A stretch of DNA of 64,000 bases from an uncultured Butyrivibrio sp. (GCF_947169445.1 NZ_CAMVPU010000001.1:180565-244564), one strand, 5' to 3'. Counted from the stretch's first letter, positions 34,268 to 42,949 are shown. The notes: a model not told the origin generated them from the letters alone. Made by a program: numbers and translations.

Positions 34268-36790
34268 ATGACAGGTCAAGATATTGATCTAATCAACGAA
34301 TTAAATGTATATACAGGTCTTGATTCTTTTAATAGTAGCGTTCTGGAAAAAGAGTTAAACCGTTGCGGCGAACTAGGGGCCAATGTTGAAAAAATAAAGG
34401 CCCTTGGCTTTAATGCGCTTCAGCTGACTGAGATAAGAAAAGGCCTGGAAGATGAAAAAGTTGATGTAAATAAATACCTTAATCCAAAGCTATCATGGGT
34501 AGATATGGAGGAAATGCGCCTTGAGATGACTCAGGGAATTGATATGTCCATGTATCGCCAGCAGGGCTTTGACAGTCAGCAGCTTTTCCAGATACGAAAA
34601 GGTATCTCTGAGGGAATAGACGTTTCAATATACGCCAAAAAAGTGTATCTTTCCGGTCAAATGAGAGAGCTCAGAAAAGGTCTCGAAAAAGGTAATGATG
34701 TTCCGATTATCTTTTTCCAGGATCCTGCTTTTGATGCGCTGCAGATGAGGGAAATCAGAAAAGGCCTGCAGGCCGGAATCGATATTTCCGGTTATGCCAA
34801 GATAGATATTTCTCATATGAAAATGCGTGCTATAAGAGAAAGTGCTGAGGATGGACTTTTCTTCGATGAAGCAGAGATTACAAGATATACAGCTGCAATC
34901 TTAAATGAGCTGCATCAGGCATATCTCGATAAGGTGGAGATAAGTAGTTATGTTAAAAGACGCTACGATGCAGATCAGATTGAACAGATAAGACTTAGTT
35001 TAAAAGAAAATATTGATATTCAGCGCTATATTTCTATTGAGATGAGAGGCGATGCCATAAAGGAAATACGATTGGGCCTTGAGGAGGGCCTTGACGTAGG
35101 ACGTTATGCAGATGCTGCCTATGGATGGCAACAGATGTATGAAATGCGTACCGGACTTGAGCATCAGATAGATATTTCGCCATATTGTAAGGTGTTATAC
35201 AGAGCCGATCAGATGCGTGAGATCAGACTTGGCTTAGAGGCCGGACTAGATATCTCAAAGTATTCCTCTATGATGTATACTGCCAGGGATATGCGCCGCA
35301 TAAGAGAAAGACTATTAAGTGGCGATATCCAGAAGGCTTCAGTTGAAAGCGGCATTGAAGGCTCTGTTCTTGACAGAACAGGTGGTATATCGGATCAGAC
35401 AGTTCTTTTATCATCTATGTTATCTAACAGGGATGATTATGTTTCAATTTCTGATAATAAGATGAAATGCTGGATGAAGTTGCCGGCAAGAAGCGATGGA
35501 ATCGCATATACTGAGGATATAGTCCTGACATTTCTGTTTAAAATCAAAGTCAGATATGGTTTAGATAAAGAACAGATCAAAAAGATGATTGCCAGCGCAG
35601 AACATGAGCTGAAGTTTTTGGTTGCATCCGGAAAAGAGCCTGTTAATGGGAACGATGGATATTACGAGTATTTTTTTGATACTGAAAGAGAAACTGCATT
35701 TTCTATTGACAAGGACGGAGGCATTGATTTTAGCAATGTGGATTTGATGCAACAGATCCACGTGGGAGATAAGATTGCGCTTTACCACAAGGCTACAAGA
35801 GGAACTGACGGTTTTAATATTTTTGGCGAAATTTCGAAAGCTACGAATGGTAAGGAAATCCCGATTCTCAAAGGAGAGGGATTCATGATAATGAATGACA
35901 GAGTGACCTATGTAGCCAAATACACAGGTGCCATTAGCATGGATGATGGAGCGGTTAATATTAAGAAGATAATGATTGTCCCTGAGGTCAGGATTACAGA
36001 TAAAAAGATTGTTTATGATGGCGTAGTTTATGTTAAAGGGGATGTTAATTCAGGAAGTGAGATAAAGGCAACCGGTGATATTATTATAGGTGGCCACATG
36101 GAAAGCTCACATGTTGAGAGTAACTGCAACGTTATCATTGCAGGTGGTGCAACTTGTCCTATAAGAGGGAAAATTCTTGCAGGCGGCAATGTTACAGCCA
36201 AGTTTTTCGATGGTGTTGAGATAGAAGGAAAGAATATTTCTTCCAATTATTTTATAAATTGCACAATAAGGGCCAGAGGTTTTATTACGACCTATGGAAG
36301 GCAGGGTATGATCTATGGAGGTTCTGCTCAGAGTCTTGAAGGTATTATTTCTGCTTCGATAGGCAATAAGAGCGGCGCTAAGACTCTTATTACACTTGGT
36401 GTTAGCGGGGCAATCCTTGCGGAGTACAACACCCTTCAAAAACAGATAAGCCGTGAGGCTGAGGAACTTAAGACTCTTGCAAAAGAAAAGGAAAGACTTC
36501 AGGAATTTGGCGGTTCCGTAGACCGGCAGACTATGCAGTGGAAGATTAAGATAAATGCTGCGGTAGCATCAAAAGAAATAATTATTAAACGTCTTTTGGA
36601 ACAGAAATCCAAAATGGATGGAGAAATTGAAAAGGGAAGTCAGGCAAAGGCAACTGTTACGGAGATGGTCTATGCCGGAACAACTTTTATTATTGACGGA
36701 CTTGCTTATAAGGTTACTGAGGATAGAAAAACTATCGATAAGATTGTATTCAGGACCGATGCAAAAAAGGAAAAAGTTATCATATTATAA
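34268..36790 (+). CDS. FapA/DUF342 protein with N-terminal 26-residue repeats
   Basis: The C-terminal half (about 390-840) resembles FapA (DUF342), a polymer-forming beta-helix family linked to flagella and cell-shape functions, ending in a coiled coil (about 700-785). GDVNSGSEIKATGDIIIGG and the following turns show the right-handed beta-helix pattern. The N-terminal half has about eleven repeats of 26 residues (about 51-360) with consensus QMxEIRxGLExGxDISxY. I know similar repeats from other Lachnospiraceae proteins but no function for them. No signal peptide is seen. AAGGAG precedes the ATG. A terminator separates it from the ATP synthase operon. Confidence 0.83.
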   Translation: MTGQDIDLINELNVYTGLDSFNSSVLEKELNRCGELGANVEKIKALGFNALQLTEIRKGLEDEKVDVNKYLNPKLSWVDMEEMRLEMTQGIDMSMYRQQGFDSQQLFQIRKGISEGIDVSIYAKKVYLSGQMRELRKGLEKGNDVPIIFFQDPAFDALQMREIRKGLQAGIDISGYAKIDISHMKMRAIRESAEDGLFFDEAEITRYTAAILNELHQAYLDKVEISSYVKRRYDADQIEQIRLSLKENIDIQRYISIEMRGDAIKEIRLGLEEGLDVGRYADAAYGWQQMYEMRTGLEHQIDISPYCKVLYRADQMREIRLGLEAGLDISKYSSMMYTARDMRRIRERLLSGDIQKASVESGIEGSVLDRTGGISDQTVLLSSMLSNRDDYVSISDNKMKCWMKLPARSDGIAYTEDIVLTFLFKIKVRYGLDKEQIKKMIASAEHELKFLVASGKEPVNGNDGYYEYFFDTERETAFSIDKDGGIDFSNVDLMQQIHVGDKIALYHKATRGTDGFNIFGEISKATNGKEIPILKGEGFMIMNDRVTYVAKYTGAISMDDGAVNIKKIMIVPEVRITDKKIVYDGVVYVKGDVNSGSEIKATGDIIIGGHMESSHVESNCNVIIAGGATCPIRGKILAGGNVTAKFFDGVEIEGKNISSNYFINCTIRARGFITTYGRQGMIYGGSAQSLEGIISASIGNKSGAKTLITLGVSGAILAEYNTLQKQISREAEELKTLAKEKERLQEFGGSVDRQTMQWKIKINAAVASKEIIIKRLLEQKSKMDGEIEKGSQAKATVTEMVYAGTTFIIDGLAYKVTEDRKTIDKIVFRTDAKKEKVIIL
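34418..35347 (+). repeat. Coding 26-residue (78-base) repeats
   Basis: Repeat units begin at about residues 51, 79, 105, 131, 159, 185, 237, 263, 289, 315 and 341 of the FapA-like protein. Each contains (Q/D)M-x-x-(I/L/M)R-x-G-x-x-x-G-x-D-(I/V)-S-x-Y. Spacing is 26 residues with two 28-residue exceptions and one degenerate unit near 210. DNA identity between units is low, so they are old. Confidence 0.8.
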
Positions 36791-36798
36791 GTATGCTC

Positions 36799-36840
36799 AA
36801 AGAGAAGTTGGATTTTTTTGACCGGCTTCTCTTTTATATT
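36799..36840 (+). terminator. Terminator after the FapA-like gene
   Basis: AAAGAGAAGTTGG pairs with CCGGCTTCTCTTT (two G-T pairs) around a T-rich loop, followed by TTATATT. Confidence 0.7.
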
Positions 36841-36867
36841 GTAAATTGTTAAGCCTTTTTTTATAAT
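36839..36867 (+). promoter_or_regulatory. Likely promoter of the ATP synthase operon
   Basis: TTGTAA (36839-36844), a 17-base spacer and a perfect TATAAT (36862-36867). The atpB ATG is 28 bases downstream. Confidence 0.6.
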
Positions 36868-36895
36868 AGAAGATGATTGTATTGGGGGTTAAAAA

Positions 36896-37585
36896 ATGAG
36901 TATAAAGGAATTGCTTAACGAGATTCTTCTCAAAGATAAGGCGTTTATTCATTTACCATTTGGGGATGGCAAATACGATATCTATGAGTCTGTAGTGGTC
37001 ACCTGGATCATTATGGCAGTTATTTTAGTTGCTCTACTAGTTCTTACCCGTGATTTTAAAGTTCATAATATTTCCAAGAGGCAGGCTGCAGTTGAGACCT
37101 TTGTGGGATGGCTTCGTGGAATCGTTGGAGGAATGCTTGGGGATGAGGGAGAAAGATATGCTGATTATATCTTTACTGTTCTTTTTTACATAGCCTTTTC
37201 TAATATGGTAGGACTGTTTGGCTTTATTCCTCCGACCATGGATATAAATGTTACCGCGTCGCTTTCTCTTATGAGCATAATTTTGGTGGAAGCTGCCGGA
37301 ATCAGGAAGAAAGGAACCCGAGGATGGCTTAAGAGCTTTGCACAGCCTATGGCGGTAGTTCTTCCTATGAATATTATGGAACTTGCTATCAGACCGCTTT
37401 CTCTTTGCATGCGACTTTTTGGTAACATTATCGGAGCTACGGTTATTATGGAGCTGATCAAGCATCTTCTTCCTGTTGTGCTTCCGGTTCCGTTCTGTCT
37501 TTATTTCGATATTTTTGATGGTCTTATTCAGGCATACGTTTTTGTGTTCCTGACATCACTTTATATAAAAGAAGCAGTTGAATAA
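36896..37585 (+). CDS. atpB: ATP synthase F0 subunit a
   Basis: Forms the ion half-channels beside the c-ring. The 229-residue membrane protein has five or six hydrophobic segments. The essential arginine lies in LSLCMRLFGNIIGA, matching Arg210 of E. coli, and PLSLCMRLFGN is the family signature. GGGGGT lies before the ATG. It is the first gene of an operon in the order atpB-E-F-(delta-alpha)-G-D-C. No atpI gene precedes it. Confidence 0.95.
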   Translation: MSIKELLNEILLKDKAFIHLPFGDGKYDIYESVVVTWIIMAVILVALLVLTRDFKVHNISKRQAAVETFVGWLRGIVGGMLGDEGERYADYIFTVLFYIAFSNMVGLFGFIPPTMDINVTASLSLMSIILVEAAGIRKKGTRGWLKSFAQPMAVVLPMNIMELAIRPLSLCMRLFGNIIGATVIMELIKHLLPVVLPVPFCLYFDIFDGLIQAYVFVFLTSLYIKEAVE

Positions 37586-37605
37586 AAAATATTGGAGGAA
37601 AAGCA

Positions 37606-37821
37606 ATGAATTTAACATCAATTGGAGCAGCAATCGCAGTTTTCACAGGTTTAGGAGCAGGTATTGGTATCGGTGTTGCCACATCTAAGGCAACAGATGC
37701 TGTAGCAAGACAGCCTGAAGCAGATGGTAAGATCATGAAACTCTTACTTCTTGGATGTGCCCTTGCAGAGGCAACAGCTATTTACGGCTTCGTAGTAGCT
37801 ATCATGATTCTGTTTACTTAA
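37606..37821 (+). CDS. atpE: ATP synthase F0 subunit c
   Basis: 71-residue hairpin proteolipid. The loop motif ARQPEA is present, and the ion-binding carboxylate is the Glu in LAEATAIYG. The sodium signature is missing: the position equivalent to Gln32 of the Ilyobacter sodium type is Ile (GIGIG), and the residue after Glu is Ala instead of Ser. This points to proton rather than sodium coupling. TTGGAGG lies before the ATG, the strongest ribosome site in the operon, in keeping with the many c copies needed. Confidence 0.96.
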   Translation: MNLTSIGAAIAVFTGLGAGIGIGVATSKATDAVARQPEADGKIMKLLLLGCALAEATAIYGFVVAIMILFT

Positions 37822-37850
37822 AATAGCCGGCATAAAGGAAGGTAATTACA

Positions 37851-38342
37851 GTGTTAGATTTTAGCATTATTAATATAATATGTACTATAGCTAATCTGCT
37901 TATTCTTTACCTGATATTCAGGATATTCCTTTTTAAGAGAGTAGATAAGGTTATCATGCAGCGCAAAGAGGAAGTTGATGAGGCTACCAAGGCTGCAGAT
38001 ATTGCTACGCAGAAGGCTCTTGAGACCAAGAAGGAATATGAGGATAGAATTGCTCTTGCGGATGAGGAAAAAGAGCAGATTCTTTCTGATATCAAGAAAC
38101 AGGGCTATGACGAGTACGAGCGCATTGTAAATGATGCCAAGAAGAAGGGCGAGCAGATCATCATTGAGGCCAAGCATAATGCTGAGGTTGAGAATGAGAG
38201 AGCTAAGGAAATCTATGCGGCTCAGCTTACAGACATGGTCATTGGTGCTGCTACAAAAATTGCCGCATCCAAGCATAGTACTGAAGGTGACATTGAACTC
38301 TATGACAAATTTATAAACGAAGCCGGAGCAGATAATGAGTGA
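37851..38342 (+). CDS. atpF: ATP synthase F0 subunit b
   Basis: Peripheral-stalk subunit of 163 residues: one N-terminal membrane helix (about 5-28) followed by a long charged helix rich in Glu, Lys and Ala. It starts with GTG after AAGGAAGG. Its last eight bases overlap the start of the next gene (stop within GATAATGAGTGA). In ordinary operons atpH (delta) would come next; here the delta-alpha fusion follows directly. Confidence 0.93.
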   Translation: MLDFSIINIICTIANLLILYLIFRIFLFKRVDKVIMQRKEEVDEATKAADIATQKALETKKEYEDRIALADEEKEQILSDIKKQGYDEYERIVNDAKKKGEQIIIEAKHNAEVENERAKEIYAAQLTDMVIGAATKIAASKHSTEGDIELYDKFINEAGADNE

Positions 38343-40134
38343 AAAAGTAATAGCTAAATTGCGCTATGCCAACACTGCTCCTACAAAAGAGCAGATCACC
38401 AAGATAAAATCCATGCTTTGCAAAAAGTTTGATGTTCTCGATATCGAACTTGATGTGAGCGAGGATAATTCGATTGGCGGTGGCTTTATTGTATCCTGCA
38501 GAAATTTTGAATATGACTGGAGTGATGCAGGAAGAGCGAGGCAGCTTCGCGCAGAACTTAATAATCTCGGTAGAGGAGCAGGCGATACTGACGCAGGCAG
38601 AATTATCACCATGCTTAGCTCTAAGGTTGAGAACTTTGATCTTTCCATTGAAGACAGAGAAGTGGGAACTGTTACCTGGGTAGGTGATGGTATTGCCAAC
38701 GTTGATGGAATTGATCATGCTTTTTATGGCGAAATAATTGAATTTGATGACGGAACTAAGGGGATGGCTCAGGATATCAGAGATGATCATATTGGGTGCA
38801 TTCTTTTTGGTAATGATACAGGAATCAGGCAGGGAACCAGAGCTGTCAGAACATACAAGGAAGCTGGAATCCCTGTAGGAGAGGCATTTATAGGAAGAGT
38901 TATTGATGCCCTTGGAGCACCTGTGGATGGCAAGGGTGATATTAAGGAGTCTGCCTACAGACCTGTAGAAAACTCTGCTCCTGGTATCATCGACAGACAG
39001 TCTGTCAATGAGCCAATGGAGACAGGAATTCTTTCTATTGATACTATGTTCCCTATTGGTCGTGGCCAGAGAGAACTTATTATTGGTGACAGGCAGACAG
39101 GTAAGACATCTATCGCTCTTGATACTATCATCAATCAGAAGGGCAAGGATGTTATCTGTATCTATGTTGCTATAGGACAGAAGGCATCTACTGTTGCCAA
39201 GATAGTACAGACACTTAAGAATACAGGGGCCATGGACTATACAATAGTTGTCAGCTCTACAGCTGCCGATACAGCGCCGCTGCAGTATATAGCTCCATAT
39301 TCCGGAACAGCTATGGCTGAGTACTTTATGTATCAGGGAAAAGATGTTCTCATAGTATATGATGATCTTTCCAAACATGCTGTTGCTTACAGAGCGCTTT
39401 CTCTTTTGCTTGAGAGATCTCCCGGAAGAGAGGCATATCCCGGAGACGTATTCTATCTGCATTCAAGACTTTTGGAGAGATCAAGTAAGCTCTCTTCAGA
39501 GCTTGGAGGCGGTTCAATTACTGCACTTCCTATTATTGAGACACTTGCAGGTGACGTTTCTGCATATATTCCTACTAATGTTATTTCTATTACTGACGGC
39601 CAGATTTTCCTTGAAAGTGACCTTTTCTTCGAGGGTATGAGACCAGCTGTTAATGTAGGGCTTTCAGTTTCACGTGTAGGTAGTGCCGCTCAGACTAAGG
39701 CTATGAAAAAGGCTGCAGGCAGTATCAGAGTTGATCTTGCCCAGTATCGTGAGATGGCAGTCTTTACACAGTTCAGCTCAGACCTTGATGAGACTACCAA
39801 GAATCAGCTTGCCCACGGAAGTGTCCTTATGGAGCTTTTAAAGCAGCCTCTTGAACATCCTCTTGCTATGCATGAGCAGGTAATCATCCTGGTGGCAGTT
39901 GGAGCTAAGCGCCTGGATATGATTCCGGTTAAGCAGGTTAAGGACTATAAGCAAAGGCTTTTGGCATATTTTAATACTGAACAGGGAGCAATCTGCGAAG
40001 AGCTTGAGAAGAGTGGAGATATGGATGATCAGCTGAGGCGCAGGATTGTGGAAGCTGTAGATGTATTTAATGATCTTGAGAATAAGAGATTAAAAGAAGA
40101 AGTTGAAGAATTGCAAAAAGAGCATCAGATTTGA
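38335..40134 (+). CDS. atpA: ATP synthase F1 delta(C-terminal domain)-alpha fusion
   Basis: 599 residues against about 500-510 for a normal alpha. Residues 1 to about 77 match the C-terminal domain of delta/OSCP: a helix (PTKEQITKIKSMLCKKF), the strand IELDVSEDNSIGGGFIV, then YDWSDAGRARQLRAEL, equivalent to the usual YDGSVRGRLERL. From about residue 84 the sequence is a complete alpha: the N-terminal helix, DREVGTVTWVGDGIANV, Walker A GDRQTGKT, LIVYDDLSKHA and the SVSRVGSAAQT signature. The delta N-terminal domain is absent, and no separate atpH lies in the operon. An internal ATG (38611, residue 93) has no ribosome site. Fusion is seen directly; its consequence for stator assembly is inferred. 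Confidence 0.93.
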   Translation: MSEKVIAKLRYANTAPTKEQITKIKSMLCKKFDVLDIELDVSEDNSIGGGFIVSCRNFEYDWSDAGRARQLRAELNNLGRGAGDTDAGRIITMLSSKVENFDLSIEDREVGTVTWVGDGIANVDGIDHAFYGEIIEFDDGTKGMAQDIRDDHIGCILFGNDTGIRQGTRAVRTYKEAGIPVGEAFIGRVIDALGAPVDGKGDIKESAYRPVENSAPGIIDRQSVNEPMETGILSIDTMFPIGRGQRELIIGDRQTGKTSIALDTIINQKGKDVICIYVAIGQKASTVAKIVQTLKNTGAMDYTIVVSSTAADTAPLQYIAPYSGTAMAEYFMYQGKDVLIVYDDLSKHAVAYRALSLLLERSPGREAYPGDVFYLHSRLLERSSKLSSELGGGSITALPIIETLAGDVSAYIPTNVISITDGQIFLESDLFFEGMRPAVNVGLSVSRVGSAAQTKAMKKAAGSIRVDLAQYREMAVFTQFSSDLDETTKNQLAHGSVLMELLKQPLEHPLAMHEQVIILVAVGAKRLDMIPVKQVKDYKQRLLAYFNTEQGAICEELEKSGDMDDQLRRRIVEAVDVFNDLENKRLKEEVEELQKEHQI

Positions 40135-40158
40135 TGTGATATCAGGAAGGTCAGATAG

Positions 40159-41133
40159 TTGGCTAACATAAAAGAGATTCGTGACCGCATAAATAGCGTA
40201 AATGACACAAGGAAAATTACAAACGCCATGTATTTGATTTCCTCCACTAAGCTGCGTAAGGCCAGAAAGATGCTTCTTGATACGGAGCCATTTTTCTTTG
40301 CTACCCAGGCAATGATTTTCAGGGTTGTAAGGCATCTTCCGGGCGGTGTCGAGAATATCTTTTTGGAATCAAGGCTGGATATTCCGGAAAGTGAGAGGAG
40401 AAAAGGATACATCATCTTTACTGATGATAAGGGCCTGGCAGGTGCTTACAATCACAATGTGCTTAAGCTTGCTGAGGAACATATCCACAGTGACGGTGAT
40501 AAATGGAAGCTCTTTGTTATCGGAGAGGTAGGAAGATTTCATTTTTTGTCCAAGAACATGGATATTGAAGAGTCCTTCATGTTTACTTCTCAGAACCCAA
40601 CTCTTCACAGAGCCAGGAAGATAGCTGCTGAGATTCTGGATTACTATTACAGAAGAGAAATTGATGAGTTTTACTGCATATATACCACTGTCCATGGTAA
40701 TGTATGTGAGACCAGATTTGAAAAGCTTCTTCCGCTGGAAATTATCACTGATATTCAAAGAGAGAGACCTCAGTCCGGAATTATTCTGGAAGAGTTTTTG
40801 ATGGAGCCTAGTCCATCAGCAATTTTGGATAATATTGTTCCTAATTATATTACCGGATTTATTTATGGTGCGCTTGTAGAGGCATTTTGCAGTGTTCAGA
40901 GTTCACGAATGATGGCTATGGATTCTGCCAACAAGAATGCCGGTAAGATGCTTGATGAGTTGCAGAAATCTTATAACAGGCAAAGACAGGCCATGATCAC
41001 GCAGGAGATAACAGAGGTTGTCAGCGGTGCCAAAGCACTTAAGCGTGCGAAAGCACAAAAGATTGCTAAAGCTAATGCATTACATGGTCAGGATGCTAAG
41101 CTAATAGATGAAACGAGGAGACAAGTTGAATAA
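40159..41133 (+). CDS. atpG: ATP synthase F1 gamma subunit with C-terminal extension
   Basis: Central rotor shaft. It starts with TTG at 40159 after AGGAAGG; the N-terminus ANIKEIRDRINSVNDTRKITNAM is classic gamma. The canonical C-terminal signature MITQEITEVVSGA occurs at about 279-291, where a normal gamma ends. Here about 30 further residues follow (KRAKAQKIAKANALHGQDAK and then LIDETRRQVE), giving 324 residues against the usual 285-290. The last 8 bases overlap atpD. The extension is basic and helical in appearance. Confidence 0.94.
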   Translation: MANIKEIRDRINSVNDTRKITNAMYLISSTKLRKARKMLLDTEPFFFATQAMIFRVVRHLPGGVENIFLESRLDIPESERRKGYIIFTDDKGLAGAYNHNVLKLAEEHIHSDGDKWKLFVIGEVGRFHFLSKNMDIEESFMFTSQNPTLHRARKIAAEILDYYYRREIDEFYCIYTTVHGNVCETRFEKLLPLEIITDIQRERPQSGIILEEFLMEPSPSAILDNIVPNYITGFIYGALVEAFCSVQSSRMMAMDSANKNAGKMLDELQKSYNRQRQAMITQEITEVVSGAKALKRAKAQKIAKANALHGQDAKLIDETRRQVE

Positions 41134-42517
41134 CGGAAAAATAGTACAGGTTATGGGACCTGTCGTAGACGTAAAATTTGATGATAGTGATCTTCCCTTT
41201 ATCAGCGACGCTTTAGAAGTCTATGTCGAGGATAAAAAGAGAGTGATGGAAGTAGCCCAGCATATAGGCAGCGATGTTGTACGCTGCATTATGCTTTCTC
41301 CAAGTGAGGGACTTAGTAAGGATATGATCGTTTATCCTACAGGAGGACCTATTTCAGTACCTGTTGGTGAAGAAGTACTTGGAAGACTTTTCAATGTCCT
41401 TGGAGATACAATAGATAAAAAGGGAGATTTGTCGACTCCTGAAAAGTGGCAGATTCACAGAGAACCGCCTAAGCTGGTTGATCAGAGTCCTGTTGTTGAG
41501 GTATTGGAAACAGGTATTAAGGTTATCGATCTTCTTGCACCTTATGCCAAGGGTGGAAAGATTGGGCTTTTCGGTGGTGCCGGCGTAGGAAAAACAGTAC
41601 TTATTCAGGAACTCATTCAGAATATTGCTACAGAGCATGGTGGATATTCAATTTTTACCGGCGTTGGAGAACGTTCCAGAGAGGGTAACGATCTTTGGTC
41701 TGAAATGTCTGAGTCCGGAGTTATCAGTAAGACTGCCCTTGTATTTGGACAGATGAATGAGCCTCCGGGAGCCCGTATGAGAGTTGCTGAGACGGGACTT
41801 ACCATGGCTGAGTACTTTAGAGATGTTAAGCATCAGGACGTTCTTTTGTTTATAGACAATATTTTCAGATTCGTTCAGGCTGGTTCTGAAGTTTCTTCAC
41901 TTCTTGGAAGAATGCCTTCAGCTGTTGGCTATCAGCCTACACTTTCAACTGACCTTGGTTCTTTGCAGGAGAGAATTACTTCAACAAGACTTGGTTCAGT
42001 TACTTCTGTACAGGCTGTTTATGTACCTGCCGATGACCTTACTGATCCTGCTCCTGCTACGACCTTTGCACATTTGGATGCTACCACGGTTCTTTCAAGA
42101 AAGATTGTGGAACAGGGTATTTACCCGGCAGTAGATCCTCTTGAGTCCTCCAGTAGAATTCTTGAGGAATCAGTTGTAGGAAAAGAGCATTACGAGACTG
42201 CTATGCGTGTTCAGGAGATACTTCAGAAGTACAAAGAGCTTCAGGATATCATTGCTATTCTTGGTATGGAAGAACTTAGTGATGAGGATAAGACTACGGT
42301 TTACAGAGCCCGTAAGATTCAAAGGTTCTTATCTCAGCCATTCCATGTAGCTGAGCAGTTTACCGGTATTCCCGGTAAGTTTGTGCCTTTGCAGGAGACG
42401 ATAAAGGGCTTTAAGGCTATTATAGATGGCGATATGGATATTTATCCTGAGTCTGCTTTCTTTAACGTTGGAACTATTGATGAAGTTATTGAAAAAGCCA
42501 GACAGATAGAGGCTTAA
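41126..42517 (+). CDS. atpD: ATP synthase F1 beta subunit
   Basis: Catalytic subunit of about 463 residues. I chose the TTG at 41126 because CGAGGAG lies 5 bases upstream; the ATG at 41108 would put that site inside the coding region. Walker A GGAGVGKT, the catalytic Glu in GVGERSREGNDLW and the MNEPPGARMRV motif are all present, and the DELSEED region reads MEELSDEDK. It overlaps atpG by 8 bases, and atpC starts 3 bases after it, implying tight translational coupling. Confidence 0.97.
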   Translation: MNNGKIVQVMGPVVDVKFDDSDLPFISDALEVYVEDKKRVMEVAQHIGSDVVRCIMLSPSEGLSKDMIVYPTGGPISVPVGEEVLGRLFNVLGDTIDKKGDLSTPEKWQIHREPPKLVDQSPVVEVLETGIKVIDLLAPYAKGGKIGLFGGAGVGKTVLIQELIQNIATEHGGYSIFTGVGERSREGNDLWSEMSESGVISKTALVFGQMNEPPGARMRVAETGLTMAEYFRDVKHQDVLLFIDNIFRFVQAGSEVSSLLGRMPSAVGYQPTLSTDLGSLQERITSTRLGSVTSVQAVYVPADDLTDPAPATTFAHLDATTVLSRKIVEQGIYPAVDPLESSSRILEESVVGKEHYETAMRVQEILQKYKELQDIIAILGMEELSDEDKTTVYRARKIQRFLSQPFHVAEQFTGIPGKFVPLQETIKGFKAIIDGDMDIYPESAFFNVGTIDEVIEKARQIEA

Positions 42518-42520
42518 ATT

Positions 42521-42949
42521 ATGAGTGAGGAAAAACTGCCTACATTTGGGCTTCAGGTAATTTCTGTAAATGGTATATTCTATGATGATAGGGCCCAGGA
42601 GATCATACTTCCATGTGAAGATGGTGAGCAGGCTGTGCTTGCTGGTCATGAGGAAATGATCCTGGCTCTTTCTGATGGAGTTATCAAGATAAAGACTCCT
42701 AAGGGAGAGTGGATCTACGGTGTCGTGAGTCTTGGTTCTGTTCAGGTTGCCAATAACAGGTGTATAGTTATTGTTAACACGGTAGAAAGACCTGAAGATA
42801 TTGATAAGAGAAGAGCTCAGGAAGCTTATGAATTTGCTATGGAGCATCTTGTTCAGAAGCAGTCCATTAAGGAGTTTAAGAAGTCTCAGGCCGGACTTGC
42901 GAGAGCACTTACCAGACTTAGTGCTGCTGCTAAATATGGTGATAAATGA
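42521..42949 (+). CDS. atpC: ATP synthase F1 epsilon subunit
   Basis: 142 residues: an N-terminal beta-sandwich (about 10-95) with the motif VLAGHEEMI, in place of the usual LPGHA, and a C-terminal helical hairpin rich in Arg, Lys and Ala. It can act as the regulatory foot binding gamma and the c-ring. It starts 3 bases after the atpD stop with no separate ribosome site, so it relies on coupling. The sequence is more divergent than alpha or beta, as is usual for epsilon. Confidence 0.9.
   Translation: MSEEKLPTFGLQVISVNGIFYDDRAQEIILPCEDGEQAVLAGHEEMILALSDGVIKIKTPKGEWIYGVVSLGSVQVANNRCIVIVNTVERPEDIDKRRAQEAYEFAMEHLVQKQSIKEFKKSQAGLARALTRLSAAAKYGDK

Noticed and set aside
37606..37821. Possible sodium-type c-ring
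   Set aside because: The equivalent of Gln32 is Ile and the residue after the key Glu is Ala, so the sodium-binding signature is absent; proton coupling is more likely.
38611..38613. Internal ATG as the true alpha start, making the delta part a separate ORF
   Set aside because: No ribosome site lies before it, it falls inside the alpha N-terminal helix, and the upstream delta-like part has no stop codon.
38311..39462. 383-codon open frame on the minus strand opposite atpA
   Set aside because: It runs antisense to a certain gene, has Ser/Cys/Ile-rich composition without any domain, and lacks a ribosome site; it is a shadow of the alpha coding sequence.
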